Source: Acidobacteriota bacterium (GTDB lineage Bacteria; Acidobacteriota; UBA4820; DSQY01). Taken from it: DNA of 37,415 bases. Within the stretch, counting starts at the first letter, position 1. Every line of letters begins with the position of its first letter. Below the pieces are notes generated by a model. It did no database searches. It was not told the DNA's origin and saw nothing but the letters and a program-made list of their open reading frames with translations. The stretch spans positions 1-37,415 of the forward strand of contig JBFMHB010000028.1 of NCBI GenBank assembly GCA_040752915.1, written 5' to 3'. A program made the position numbers and the translations under genes. Positions 9,188-17,899 of the stretch are shown here, in pieces.

Positions 9188-9832
9188 TCACCGCCCCCGA
9201 AACGAGGGGGCGGACCGCAGGGGCGCGCCGAGGTAGTCCGTGACCCCCCCCTCCAGCCTCCGCGCCAGACGGACGACGACGGAGGGGGAAACGGACAGTC
9301 CCGCGAGCGCGCCGGGAGCGTTCCGCAGGCAGGCCGAACGAAGCCGCTCCTCCTCTCCCCCCAGCTCGGAAGAAGGCTTCGGGCGGGCGAGATGGCCGTG
9401 GAGGCGCGAGAACCACAGGACGAAGTAGAGCCACGCCAGCGCCGGATCGAGCCCCTCCCGAAGGGGATCCATCAGGGCCTCCACGAGCCGGAAGGTCTCT
9501 TCCTCGGGGCTCTGGGCCGGCAGCCCCCGCTCCAGGATTTCGCACATCCCCAGGAGGACCTCCGCCCTCGGCCAGTCCTCGAAGAGGTCCATGGCGCCGG
9601 CCAGGACTTCGGCGCGGCGGACCTGCCCGAGGTCCCTTCCCTCGCGCAGGAAGACCTCCACCTGGATTTTCGTCATGGGTTCGAGGGACCCCCGGCCTCC
9701 GCTCCGGGTCTTCCGAGCGCCCCGGGCCACGGCGCGGAGGAGCCCGTGGTCGCGCATGAACAGGCTCACGATCCACGAGGATTCCGTGTACGCGTGACGG
9801 ACGAGAACGAAGGCTTCGCCGCTCAGGAGCAT
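9188..9832 (-). CDS. recO: DNA repair protein RecO
   Basis: A 214-residue RecO-like protein, the partner of RecR/RecF that loads RecA onto SSB-coated single-stranded DNA. The N-terminal OB-fold part (about 1-80) has the typical pattern of an opening beta strand, [24 protein letters not shown], then ARGARK and a block ending in a hydrophobic strand. The helical C-terminal part lacks the four-cysteine zinc site of some RecO proteins and is shorter than the usual 240 or so. The ATG has GGTGG four bases upstream; longer in-frame starts up to 9925 would add an unrelated Arg-rich tail. It stands before glyQS, a common bacterial arrangement. Confidence 0.85.
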   Translation of the reverse strand: MLLSGEAFVLVRHAYTESSWIVSLFMRDHGLLRAVARGARKTRSGGRGSLEPMTKIQVEVFLREGRDLGQVRRAEVLAGAMDLFEDWPRAEVLLGMCEILERGLPAQSPEEETFRLVEALMDPLREGLDPALAWLYFVLWFSRLHGHLARPKPSSELGGEEERLRSACLRNAPGALAGLSVSPSVVVRLARRLEGGVTDYLGAPLRSAPSFRGR

Positions 9833-9872
9833 GGTCCCACCGTGACCGCGCCGCCCGGCCTGGCCCCGACGC

Positions 9873-11078
9873 TCAGGGGCCCTTCTCCGGATCGCCCGGG
9901 GCGGGCCCGCCCCGTCCCAGAGCAAGGCCCACGAGGAAGAACAGCAACGTGGCCACCTCCGCGTCCCCTCCGTTGAATTCGAACACCCCGCCCACCAGGA
10001 AGGTCGTCAGGGCCGCCGTGGCGCCGATGCGGAGACTCGTTTCCGGCTGGCGAGCGATCTCTCGAAAGGCGGAGACGAAAAAGGCCAGCAGGAGGAGGAG
10101 GCCGACGGTTCCCGTCTGGACGGCGGTCATGATGTACAGGTTGTGGCAGTGGCTGCGGGACCGAAAGCCCTCGTGGTCGGGGTAATGGATGTTGCCGGCG
10201 TAGGGGGCCTTGAACGGGCCCGCCGCGCTTTCGTAGGCGTTGGGCCCCCACCCGGCGACGGGCCTCTCCTTCCACATGTCCAGGCCGGACTTCCAGAGGT
10301 AGAGCCGTTCCACGTTGCTCGCGTTGTCCGGGTCCCACAGGCTCGCCACCCGACGCCTCAGCCCGTCGGGGCCGGCGGCCACGAGAATCGCGCCCGCGAG
10401 GGCGGCGGCCAGGGCGGCTCCGGCCACAACTTTCCATCCCTTCCTCCAAAGCAGGAGGATGGCCGAGGGAAGGAGCCCGACCCAGTAGGTCCGGGCCAGG
10501 CTCGTGACCAGCCCCACTCCCGCCGCCGCCGAGCCCACCCACCAGGCCCAGCGGCGCCCCCGGCCGTACAGGGCCAGCGCGCCGGCCACCAGGACCACGG
10601 TGGCCATGACCCCCGCGTAGGTGAGGTGGTGGGAAAAAAAGCCGTGGGCGTTGACGGTTCCCGCCGCCGCCTTGGAAACGAGCAAGTCACGCCGGAAATC
10701 CGTGCCGAGGAAGAAGGCCGCCAGGCTCACCGGAACCGTCAGGGCCGCCGACAGGGTCAGGAATCCGGCCCATTTTGGAAAGGCCTCCCTCCGGGCGATG
10801 GCCGGAAGGGATGCACCCACGAAAAAAGCGATCCAGGCCCAGGAATCCAGGATCCCCCGCAGAGCCACCGAGCGGAACGGGCTGAGGAGGGCCGACACCA
10901 CCTGCCACAGGAGGAAGGAGGCGAGAAGCCAGGCGGCGGGGCTCGGGCGAAAGCGGCCCCGGATCGCCCTCCAGAGGAAGAAGAGGGTCAGCGCGCCCAG
11001 GGAGGCGTTGGTCACGGCCACGCCGAGGGGGGAGGACGCGGCGAGCAGATAATAAAAAAACAGCTCAACGGACCCCAC
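9873..11078 (-). CDS. O-antigen ligase / polymerase family membrane protein
   Basis: A 401-residue protein with about ten transmembrane helices and a large periplasmic loop between the later helices, the layout of the O-antigen ligase (WaaL) and Wzy polymerase superfamily. The loop holds LYLWKSGLDMWKERPVAGWGPNAY and then RSHCHNLYI, resembling the conserved G-x-G and His-Asn elements near the ligase active site. Ligases move an undecaprenyl-linked glycan to lipid A core; polymerases extend it. Sequence alone does not separate the two. The start is GTG with GGGAGG six bases upstream, and the gene overlaps the 3' end of the upstream glycosyltransferase by 14 bases, so both probably act in surface glycan assembly. 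Confidence 0.8.
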   Translation of the reverse strand: MGSVELFFYYLLAASSPLGVAVTNASLGALTLFFLWRAIRGRFRPSPAAWLLASFLLWQVVSALLSPFRSVALRGILDSWAWIAFFVGASLPAIARREAFPKWAGFLTLSAALTVPVSLAAFFLGTDFRRDLLVSKAAAGTVNAHGFFSHHLTYAGVMATVVLVAGALALYGRGRRWAWWVGSAAAGVGLVTSLARTYWVGLLPSAILLLWRKGWKVVAGAALAAALAGAILVAAGPDGLRRRVASLWDPDNASNVERLYLWKSGLDMWKERPVAGWGPNAYESAAGPFKAPYAGNIHYPDHEGFRSRSHCHNLYIMTAVQTGTVGLLLLLAFFVSAFREIARQPETSLRIGATAALTTFLVGGVFEFNGGDAEVATLLFFLVGLALGRGGPAPGDPEKGP

Positions 11079-12198
11079 GGAAGGCCTCCCATCTGGACTC
11101 GATGAAGCGCCGCATCTCCTCCACGAACCTCGGCCGGCCGAAACGCGCGGCGTGGGCGACGCAAACCGACGGGTCGAACCGCATGTGAACCCTCTCGAAG
11201 AGGGACAGGGCCTCGGCCAGGGATTCCGCCGAGGGCTCTGTGAAAAAGAGCCCCGTGGCCGCTCCGTACTCTTCGCCTTCGGGAGGAACCACCGTTTCCA
11301 GCGCGCCCCCTCGACCGTACGCGATGACCGGGGTCCCGGAGGCCTGGGCCTCCACCGGGGTGATCCCGAAATCCTCCTCTCCGCAAAAGAGGAGGGCCTT
11401 GGCCCGGGCCAGCTCGCGGGACACGTCGGCGTCGGGCAGGCGTCCCAGGAACTCCACCGTGGGGCCGGCGAGGCGTCTGAGCCGTCCCAGTTCGGGGCCC
11501 TCGCCGATCACCCGAAGGGGCAGTCCCAGGCGGGTGCAGGTGACCACGGCCAGATCCATCCGCTTGTACGCCACCATCCTCCCCACGGCGAGGTAGTGAT
11601 CCCCTCTCCGGCTTTCGGGAGAGAAGCGGTCCACGTCCACCGGCGGGTGGATGACCGCCGCCTCGCGCCCGTAGATGCGCCGGATTCTGCGGGCCACGTG
11701 GGCGGAATTGGCCACATAGTGATCCACCCTGGAGGCCGCCGCGGCATCCCAGATCCGGAGGTAGTGAAGGACGGCCCGCGCGGCGTGGGCCCTGGGTCCC
11801 CAGGTGAGACCGGCCATCCTGAGATAGGGATGGTACAGGTCCCAGGCGTAACGGACGGGCGTGTGGCAGTAGCAGACGTGGAGGCTGTCCGACCGGACGA
11901 GGGCCCCGTGGGCCACGCTGTGCGAGAAGGAGACCACGACCTCCGCTCCCGAGAGGTCCAGTTGCTCGATCGCATACGGGTACAAGGCGAGGAAGGTCCG
12001 GTACCGGCTCTTGAAGATCGGCCGGTTGAGAAAGGTCGTGTGGATGGGCCGGGTGGAAATGGCCGAATCCTCGAACTGGCGGGGGTCATAGAAGAGCGTG
12101 TGGAGGGGGGCGTTGGGGTAGGCCTCGCAGAGTGCTTCGAGACACCTCTCCGCGCCGCCGAAATCCACGAGCCAGTCCTGAACGAACGCCAGCTTCAT
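11065..12198 (-). CDS. GT4-family glycosyltransferase
   Basis: A 377-residue retaining glycosyltransferase with the GT-B fold. It opens MKLAFVQDWLVDFGGAER, the glycine-rich acceptor-side loop typical of GT4 enzymes such as the WbaZ mannosyltransferase type. The donor-site E-x7-E motif appears as EEDFGITPVE followed by GTPVIAYGRGGALETV (about residues 270-300). An HTPVRYAWDLY segment near residue 115 is shared by mannosyltransferase-like members, so a nucleotide-sugar such as GDP-mannose is plausible but unproven. It should act at the inner membrane face on a lipid-linked sugar. It overlaps the downstream O-antigen-ligase-like gene. Confidence 0.86.
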   Translation of the reverse strand: MKLAFVQDWLVDFGGAERCLEALCEAYPNAPLHTLFYDPRQFEDSAISTRPIHTTFLNRPIFKSRYRTFLALYPYAIEQLDLSGAEVVVSFSHSVAHGALVRSDSLHVCYCHTPVRYAWDLYHPYLRMAGLTWGPRAHAARAVLHYLRIWDAAAASRVDHYVANSAHVARRIRRIYGREAAVIHPPVDVDRFSPESRRGDHYLAVGRMVAYKRMDLAVVTCTRLGLPLRVIGEGPELGRLRRLAGPTVEFLGRLPDADVSRELARAKALLFCGEEDFGITPVEAQASGTPVIAYGRGGALETVVPPEGEEYGAATGLFFTEPSAESLAEALSLFERVHMRFDPSVCVAHAARFGRPRFVEEMRRFIESRWEAFRGVR

Positions 12199-12273
12199 GC
12201 CCTATTCCCCCCCGGCTCCCGGGGCCCTCCGGCTGGGCTCAGGCTCGCCCGCCGACCCCGGAGCCCGTTCGTT

Positions 12274-13416
12274 TCACTCCCCGAAACACAGGGCCAGAAC
12301 CTCCGCCAGCTGCTTCGCCGGATGGAACTCGCTCTCCACCCGGGCCCGCCCCCGCTCCCCCATGGCGGACCGGAGGCCCGGATCCGCCAGGAGCCTCTCC
12401 ACGGCATCCCGCAGCGAAGCGGCGTTCTTGTCCGCGAGAAATCCCGTCACGTTGTGGTCGACGATTTCCACGAGCCCGCCGCTGCGCGTCGCGACGACGG
12501 GAAGCCCCCTCGCCATCCCTTCCACCGCCACCAGGCCGAAGGGCTCGTCCCAGAGGGAAGGAACCACCAGGACGTCGAGGGAGTCGAGAAACGGGATGGC
12601 CTCCACCATCCGGCCCGCGATCCGGATCCGTTCCGCGCGCGGCGACGCGGCCGCCATTCTGACCACGCGGGCCTCCTCCTCGGGATCCTCGAAATCCGCC
12701 CCGCCGCCCACGAGAAGCCGCAAAGCCGGGTGCCGCTCCAAGAGGGGGGCAAGGGCCTCCAGAAAGAGGGACTGCCCTTTGGTGCGGGAGATCCTTCCCA
12801 GGACACCCACGGCCACGTCACCGGGGTTCAACCCCATCGCTTCACGGGAGCGCCGACGCTCCGAGGGGGCCTCCAGGAACCGGGGGCTCACCCAGTAGTG
12901 GATCTTGACGCCCTTCGCCCCGCAGTCCTTCGCGAAGGGGTGAGCCACCGCCCCGGAGCAGAACACGATCTTCCGGACCTCCTTTTGCCGCAGGCACCAC
13001 CGGATCAGCCGGTGCTCGAACCCCCCGGTGAAGATGAGGTGGAGCGCGAGCACCACGGGAGGCCCTCCCCCACGGGCGGCGAGCACGGCGGGGAGAAACG
13101 CCCGGGGAGCGTTGGCGTAGAGAAGATCCGCGGGTTCCTCGGACAGGGTCGCGCGAAGGGCTCTGGCCGCCCGCCAGGCATGGAAGGGATAGGCGGCTTT
13201 TTCGGCCAGCGGCTTCCTGCCGGGCGTCATGGCCGGGAGGGGCAAGGGGTGGACCGGGAACCCCTCCTCCCGCAATCGGGCCTCCGCGGCTCCCTGCCCA
13301 GGCAGAAAGACCCGAACCGAATGCCCCGCCTCCCTCATGGCGAGGGCCAGATCCATCAGGATCCTTTGGCCCCCGCCGAGGCCCGCATACTGGTCCAGCA
13401 GAACGACGCGCGCCAT
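12274..13416 (-). CDS. GT4-family glycosyltransferase
   Basis: A second, 380-residue GT-B glycosyltransferase. It starts MARVVLLDQYAGLGGGQRILMDLA, with the Gly-rich loop, and carries the donor site VVPSLWDEPFGLVAVEGMARGLPVV with E-x7-E. A GVLGRISRTKGQ segment near residue 190 matches the phosphate-binding region of GT4 enzymes. I chose the ATG at 13416; upstream codons stay open to 13542 but would run into the divergent tonB and show no family similarity. The only GGAGG is about 13 bases from the ATG. A TACACT -10-like hexamer at 13424-13429 would place the transcript start at or next to the ATG, so a leaderless mRNA is possible. Sugar and acceptor cannot be named. Confidence 0.86.
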   Translation of the reverse strand: MARVVLLDQYAGLGGGQRILMDLALAMREAGHSVRVFLPGQGAAEARLREEGFPVHPLPLPAMTPGRKPLAEKAAYPFHAWRAARALRATLSEEPADLLYANAPRAFLPAVLAARGGGPPVVLALHLIFTGGFEHRLIRWCLRQKEVRKIVFCSGAVAHPFAKDCGAKGVKIHYWVSPRFLEAPSERRRSREAMGLNPGDVAVGVLGRISRTKGQSLFLEALAPLLERHPALRLLVGGGADFEDPEEEARVVRMAAASPRAERIRIAGRMVEAIPFLDSLDVLVVPSLWDEPFGLVAVEGMARGLPVVATRSGGLVEIVDHNVTGFLADKNAASLRDAVERLLADPGLRSAMGERGRARVESEFHPAKQLAEVLALCFGE

Positions 13417-13520
13417 GGGTCTGAGTGTACCCTCCGGGGATTCAAAAGCGAAGTCCCGGCGGTGGAACTTCCGGATCAGAGGATGGTCCAAGTCCGCAGA
13501 CGGCAAGAATGGAGGCCACC

Positions 13521-14228
13521 ATGTTCGAGCACGTATTCTCACCCCCGATCGCTCCCTCCCCGCTCCGGCGGACCGCCCTGCCCGCGGCCATCGCCCTGCA
13601 GACCGCGATGGGGATGCTCCTTGTGGCCCATGCCCTCTTCGGCCCCGAACGCCTCGCCCCTCCCATCACCCTCACCTTCTGGGCGGCGCCCCCCGCCCTG
13701 GAGCCCCCGCCTGCCCGGCGCACCGAGGCGTCCACGTCCTCTTCCGCCGCCCGCACACCCACGAGGCCCCGCGGCATGGAGGCGCCGAACGAGGTCCCCG
13801 CCGGACCTCCCGACGCCTCCGCCCCGAACGACGAAGGACCCGGTCACACGGGGGACGGTGGAGTTCCGGGCGGCGCCGACAAGGCCCCGGACGATGGACC
13901 GGGGCGCGACCCGCTCCCTGTCCAGAACCCGCCATCCATTCTGGAGACCTGGCAGGTCCATCTTCCCAAGCCCGTCTACCAGCCCTCGCCCGAATTCCCG
14001 CGAGCGGCCGCCGCCATGCATCTGGAGGGGCGCGTCGTCCTGCAACTGGTGGTGGACGAAACGGGTGCCGTCCGGGAGGCGAAGGTGGTCCAATCCACCA
14101 ACCCCATCTTCGACGCCGCCGCGGTGGAGGCGGTCCGAAGGTGGAAGTACACGCGCCCCATCGACGCCCGGAGCGGGTCCGCCGTCGCCTGCTATCTCAC
14201 CGTGGTCGTGAACTTTCGCTCCCGGTGA
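13521..14228 (+). CDS. TonB-family energy transducer protein
   Basis: A 235-residue TonB-like protein that would couple the inner-membrane proton gradient to outer-membrane receptors. It has a short cytoplasmic N-terminus, one transmembrane anchor (about residues 19-41), a Pro/Gly/Asp-rich periplasmic linker (about 50-145) and a C-terminal TonB domain with YQPSPEFPRAAAAMHLEGRV and AAVEAVRRWKYTRP. An earlier in-frame ATG at 13509 is unlikely because GGAGG lies five bases before the ATG at 13521. No exbB or exbD is next to it, so it depends on motor proteins encoded elsewhere. Its 3' end overlaps the opposing DUF389 gene by 32 bases. Confidence 0.87.
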   Translation: MFEHVFSPPIAPSPLRRTALPAAIALQTAMGMLLVAHALFGPERLAPPITLTFWAAPPALEPPPARRTEASTSSSAARTPTRPRGMEAPNEVPAGPPDASAPNDEGPGHTGDGGVPGGADKAPDDGPGRDPLPVQNPPSILETWQVHLPKPVYQPSPEFPRAAAAMHLEGRVVLQLVVDETGAVREAKVVQSTNPIFDAAAVEAVRRWKYTRPIDARSGSAVACYLTVVVNFRSR

Positions 14229-15966
14229 CGGGAGTCGGCCGGACGACATCCCCGGCGTCCCCCCTGTACACAAGGCGGAATTCGAGAATGGGTGCGGTCC
14301 CCTCTGCGGGCTCCAAGATTCGCTCCGTCGGTTCCAGGAATCCGCCCGGAAGGGCGACGCCGGACAATTCGTCGAGAACCCGCCTGGCGGCCTCCCGGAG
14401 TTCCGCCTGGGTTCGGGCCCCCAGCCCGCGGGGAAGCGCGAGCCCAGGAGCCACGCTCAAGGGAACGCCGGCTTCGTCGATTCGGGCGGTCGCCTCCGCC
14501 AACCACGTGCTCAGATCCGAAGCCCCGGGAAAGGGCCGGAGGATCAAGGACGGCAACGTGGAGGAGAAACAAGAGATCTGGATGGAATCGGAGGGAACGG
14601 CCAGGAGGGCCGCCGCGCCCCGCCTCAGCACTTCCGCCGCTTCCTGCCCGAGGCGCCTTCCGGACAGATACCGAACCTGGATGCGCGGCCGGATCGGGCC
14701 CGGCGGCGCCACAACCGCGGCTCCAAGAAAGGTTCCCGCCGATTCCCCCGGCCATAGCGATGCGAGCCTCGCGACCTCCCCGGAGTCCAACGCGCGGACC
14801 ATCTCTCCAAACCGGCTCGTACTCGCGCCTGCCGCCGGAGTCTCCTTGAAGGCGGCGCGGCTTGCAACCTCCGTGTACGTAACACGAATCGGACCGTCCA
14901 GTCGGCCTTCGAGGTATTTCTCCACCTCCCGGACGCTGGCTTCGACGGGGGTTGCGCCGGCGAGCAGGACCAGGTGGAGGCTGGGCGTTTCCTGCCCGGC
15001 GGAGACGGTTCGGGAGAGAATCGTCACGCCGGGAAGGAACCGGTCCACGGCCTTCGCCGCTTCGCGCTTGAGGGTGATCTCCCTCTTCACCTGCTTGAGC
15101 CCGCTGTTGAGGGGAAAGAGCAGAATGAGCACGGCCACCGCGGAAACGAGGACCCGATTGCCGAGCCCGCCCACCTTCCGAAACCTCTCGGTCAGGGCCA
15201 TGCTGTCCAGCCAAGCGTGAACCCGCCTGCCCTTTTCCCTCTCGGCGACGAACGCGCGGATCTCGGAGGTCTCCTCCGACGTCGCCATGCCGATCGAGAG
15301 AAACACCAGGAGAGACGCGAAGACGATGGCGGCCAGGTTGGTGAAGAACAGAATCATGGCCCCGGCGAACACGTCCCGCCGCCATCCGGCCCCTAGCCCC
15401 CATCCTGCCGTACACAGGGGAGGGACCAGGGCCACGGCGATCGCCACGCCCGGTAGGACGGTCCCTCCTCCGGCCGACGGCAGCCTCGCGGCGGACACGG
15501 CGGCGATCAGGCCGCACAGGAGGGCAATACCCAGATCCAGGGGGTTGGGCCGGGTGCGCGCGAGGATTTCGAGGGTGGTTTCCTGAAAGGGCAGAAGGAC
15601 CGCGACAAGGGCCGAGACCCCGAGGGACGCTGCGACGGACACCAGGCAGGCCCACGCGGAGCGAAAGCCCAGAAAGACGTCCCCGATGGCCAGGGCGAGC
15701 CCCAACGCCACGATGGGGATCATGAGCGGCGACAGGAGCATGGCTCCGATGATGACGGCCGGACTGTTCTGGGCAAGGCCCAGCGTCGCGATCCCGCAGG
15801 CGGAAAGCAGCGAGAGCCAGTAGAAGGGCTTTTTCAGGTCCGATTCCTCGAAGAGGAGTTCGTAGACCTCCGACCTCGTAGCCGTCGGCACTCCAAGCGC
15901 CTGGGAGAAGCGATCCGCCTGCGACTTGAGGAGCTCCACCAGCGGCCGGAAAGGATCCTGCGACAT
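14197..15966 (-). CDS. DUF389 family membrane protein with long soluble C-terminus
   Basis: A 589-residue protein of unknown function. About residues 50-305 match the DUF389 hydrophobic domain: six or so helices with the signature IIGAMLLSPLMIPIVALGLA near residue 75 and a conserved AVALVPPLCTAGWGL segment. A cytoplasmic-looking basic stretch (about 235-265) precedes a last helix near 275-290. The remaining 290 or so residues are soluble and contain two strand-helix units, each resembling a small alpha-beta domain. The ATG has GGAGGTG close upstream. Family members are uncharacterised membrane proteins, so no function is assigned. It converges on tonB with overlapping 3' ends, and no terminator is seen between them. 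Confidence 0.8.
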   Translation of the reverse strand: MSQDPFRPLVELLKSQADRFSQALGVPTATRSEVYELLFEESDLKKPFYWLSLLSACGIATLGLAQNSPAVIIGAMLLSPLMIPIVALGLALAIGDVFLGFRSAWACLVSVAASLGVSALVAVLLPFQETTLEILARTRPNPLDLGIALLCGLIAAVSAARLPSAGGGTVLPGVAIAVALVPPLCTAGWGLGAGWRRDVFAGAMILFFTNLAAIVFASLLVFLSIGMATSEETSEIRAFVAEREKGRRVHAWLDSMALTERFRKVGGLGNRVLVSAVAVLILLFPLNSGLKQVKREITLKREAAKAVDRFLPGVTILSRTVSAGQETPSLHLVLLAGATPVEASVREVEKYLEGRLDGPIRVTYTEVASRAAFKETPAAGASTSRFGEMVRALDSGEVARLASLWPGESAGTFLGAAVVAPPGPIRPRIQVRYLSGRRLGQEAAEVLRRGAAALLAVPSDSIQISCFSSTLPSLILRPFPGASDLSTWLAEATARIDEAGVPLSVAPGLALPRGLGARTQAELREAARRVLDELSGVALPGGFLEPTERILEPAEGTAPILEFRLVYRGDAGDVVRPTPVTGSESSRPR

Positions 15967-16037
15967 GAACACCTCCAAGAGCGCACCATCAACGTAGCAC
16001 ATCCGGCGGCGACTTCTTATGGGAAGGGGGAAACCGG

Positions 16038-16913
16038 TCAGCGAAGGGCCACGGAGAGGGAGCCGGGCCAGTAAGGCTCCGCCGCCAGGGCGGCCATCAC
16101 GAGGAGCGCGAAGAGGTTCACGGCGGCGAAGGCCGCCCGGAACACACGGGGGGCCGGCCGGTCTCCCAGGAGGGGAAGAGAGCCGGCCGTGAGGGCCATC
16201 GCGGCGACGCCCAAGATCCAGACGGACGCCGGGGAGAGGACCGCGCCGAACAGGGGCAGGAGGAGGACCGAGGCGGCGGCGGTGGCGAGCCACACAAAAG
16301 TGAGCCGCGCCAGGCCCCTCTTCCCCAACAGTTTTTGAAGGGAAGGGTATCCCGCACGCTCGTACTCCTCTCCGTAGCGGTAGAGGAGCAGCCAGAAGTG
16401 GGGCACCTGCCAGAGGAAGAAAAAGAAGCAGAGGGAGGCCAGGCGGGCGTCGAGCAGGTCCGCTCCGGCGGCCGTCCAGCCGATGGCGGGAGGGATGGCG
16501 CCGATGACCGAACCCGGCACGACGGCGAAGGCCGAGAGGCGCTTGAGGGGCGTATAGACGGCGTTGTACCAGAATACGGCCCCCAGGCACAGGAACGCGG
16601 GCAAGACCCCGAAGACCTCCCATGTCAGGACGAGGCCCGCGGCGACCAGGGCGACGGCCAGAAGGAGGGCCGCGCTCTGGGAGATCCTCCCCGCCGGGAT
16701 GGGGCGCCGGCGGGTCCGCTCCATGAGAGCGTCCAGGTCCCGCTCCTGCCACTCGTTCAGCGCCGAGGCGCCCATGGCCGCCAGGCACACGCCGGCGAAG
16801 AGGAACGCCAGGCCCATGCCGCCTCCCCCACCGGCCAGGAGGTAGACGGAGAGGGCCGACAGGGTGGAAGTCGCCGCGATGGGGACTTTCGTGAGAATCA
16901 TCAGGTCGCGCAT
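16038..16913 (-). CDS. ctaB: Protoheme IX farnesyltransferase (heme O synthase)
   Basis: A 291-residue UbiA-superfamily enzyme that adds a farnesyl group to heme b to make heme O, the precursor of heme A for the caa3 oxidase encoded upstream. The first prenyl-diphosphate site is seen at residues 53-73 as N53, D59, D61 and the MERTRRRPI signature specific to this family; a second conserved element, YTPLKR, follows near residue 120. Some eight or nine helices are predicted by hydrophobicity. It lies 22 bases after ctaC as the last gene of the respiratory operon. No clear Shine-Dalgarno is seen; an ATG five codons in is equally possible as start. No ctaA (heme A synthase) is in the window. Confidence 0.94.
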   Translation of the reverse strand: MRDLMILTKVPIAATSTLSALSVYLLAGGGGGMGLAFLFAGVCLAAMGASALNEWQERDLDALMERTRRRPIPAGRISQSAALLLAVALVAAGLVLTWEVFGVLPAFLCLGAVFWYNAVYTPLKRLSAFAVVPGSVIGAIPPAIGWTAAGADLLDARLASLCFFFFLWQVPHFWLLLYRYGEEYERAGYPSLQKLLGKRGLARLTFVWLATAAASVLLLPLFGAVLSPASVWILGVAAMALTAGSLPLLGDRPAPRVFRAAFAAVNLFALLVMAALAAEPYWPGSLSVALR

Positions 16914-16935
16914 GGATTCACGGAGCCACCGGCTC

Positions 16936-17892
16936 TCACTTCAGCGTCTTCAGGTAGGCCACCACGTCATCGAGCTCCTTCTCCGAGAGAGGGCTCTCGG
17001 GCATGGCGGGCGGATAGCCCTTCACGATTTCCGCATTGGGCTCCTGGATGGCCTTGCGAAGGTAGGCCTCGTCCACCGTAATTTCACGCTCCACGCCCGC
17101 CGCTTCGACCCTGTCCTTTCGGCCGAAAGCTCCCTTGAAGGTGGGACCCACCGTGACGCTCCCGTCGAGGGAGTGGCAGGTCGTGCAGGAATGCGCCTGG
17201 AGGACCGCCAGGCCCGGATGCACGGCCTGGGCTGGTTCTGCGGTCGCGGAGGCCCGATAGCGGGCGCCTGGCGCCGGCGCGTCCTCGGGTCCGAAGTACC
17301 ACGCCTTGAACTCCTCCTCGGGCACCACCACGACCTTGGAGAGCATGTAGGAATGGTCCACCCCGCAAATGACGGTGCATTCCACGTCGTAGGCGCCCAC
17401 CTGGGTCGGCTCGAACCAGGTCGTGTTCACCTGGCCGGGAACGGCGTCCATCTTCAGCCGGAAGGCGGGGACGAAGAAGCCGTGGATCACGTCGGCGGAC
17501 CGGATGTCCAACCGCAGGGGCCTCCCGAGCGCGGCGTACAGTTCGCTCGTCTGTTTCCCATTGGGGTAGGTGAAGGACCAGGACCATTGACGCGCCAGGA
17601 CGTCCACGGCCATGGCGTCACGGGGGGGGTTCCGGGTGTAGGAGAACTCCGTCCACCCGTAATAAAACATGGCCAGGAAAAGGATCAGCGGGATGGCGGT
17701 CCAGGTGATTTCGAGCCACGCGTGGCCCTCGATGCTCTCGGCGCGGGGGTGCCGCTTCCGGTTGTACTTCCAGACGAAGTAGATCATCAGCCCCGTGATG
17801 AACACGAGGAAGAGAACCGACAAGACGAAGACGAAAAGGAAGACCGAGTCGACCTTTTCGGCGGAGGTCGCCGCCTGGTTCATCCAGCCCAT
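16936..17892 (-). CDS. ctaC: caa3-type cytochrome c oxidase subunit II with fused cytochrome c
   Basis: Subunit II of the terminal oxidase; it accepts electrons at its periplasmic CuA centre through an attached cytochrome c domain. Two helices anchor the N-terminus (about 15-41 and 64-82). CuA ligands are complete: His137, Cys172, Cys176, His180 and Met183 in the ECTVICGVDHSYM context. The C-terminal domain binds one heme at C236-x2-C239-H240 with Met297 as likely axial ligand. At 318 residues it is typical of caa3 subunit II. There is no obvious cleaved signal peptide before the first helix. The ATG has GAGG five bases upstream and lies seven bases after the ctaF stop. Confidence 0.95.
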   Translation of the reverse strand: MGWMNQAATSAEKVDSVFLFVFVLSVLFLVFITGLMIYFVWKYNRKRHPRAESIEGHAWLEITWTAIPLILFLAMFYYGWTEFSYTRNPPRDAMAVDVLARQWSWSFTYPNGKQTSELYAALGRPLRLDIRSADVIHGFFVPAFRLKMDAVPGQVNTTWFEPTQVGAYDVECTVICGVDHSYMLSKVVVVPEEEFKAWYFGPEDAPAPGARYRASATAEPAQAVHPGLAVLQAHSCTTCHSLDGSVTVGPTFKGAFGRKDRVEAAGVEREITVDEAYLRKAIQEPNAEIVKGYPPAMPESPLSEKELDDVVAYLKTLK

Positions 17893-17899
17893 GTCCGCC

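Noticed and set aside
11152-14211. Open plus-strand frame of over 1000 codons
   Set aside because: It runs antisense to two clear glycosyltransferases, reads into the tonB region in another frame, and its product is low-complexity Arg/Gly/Pro-rich. Such long shadows are expected in GC-rich coding DNA.
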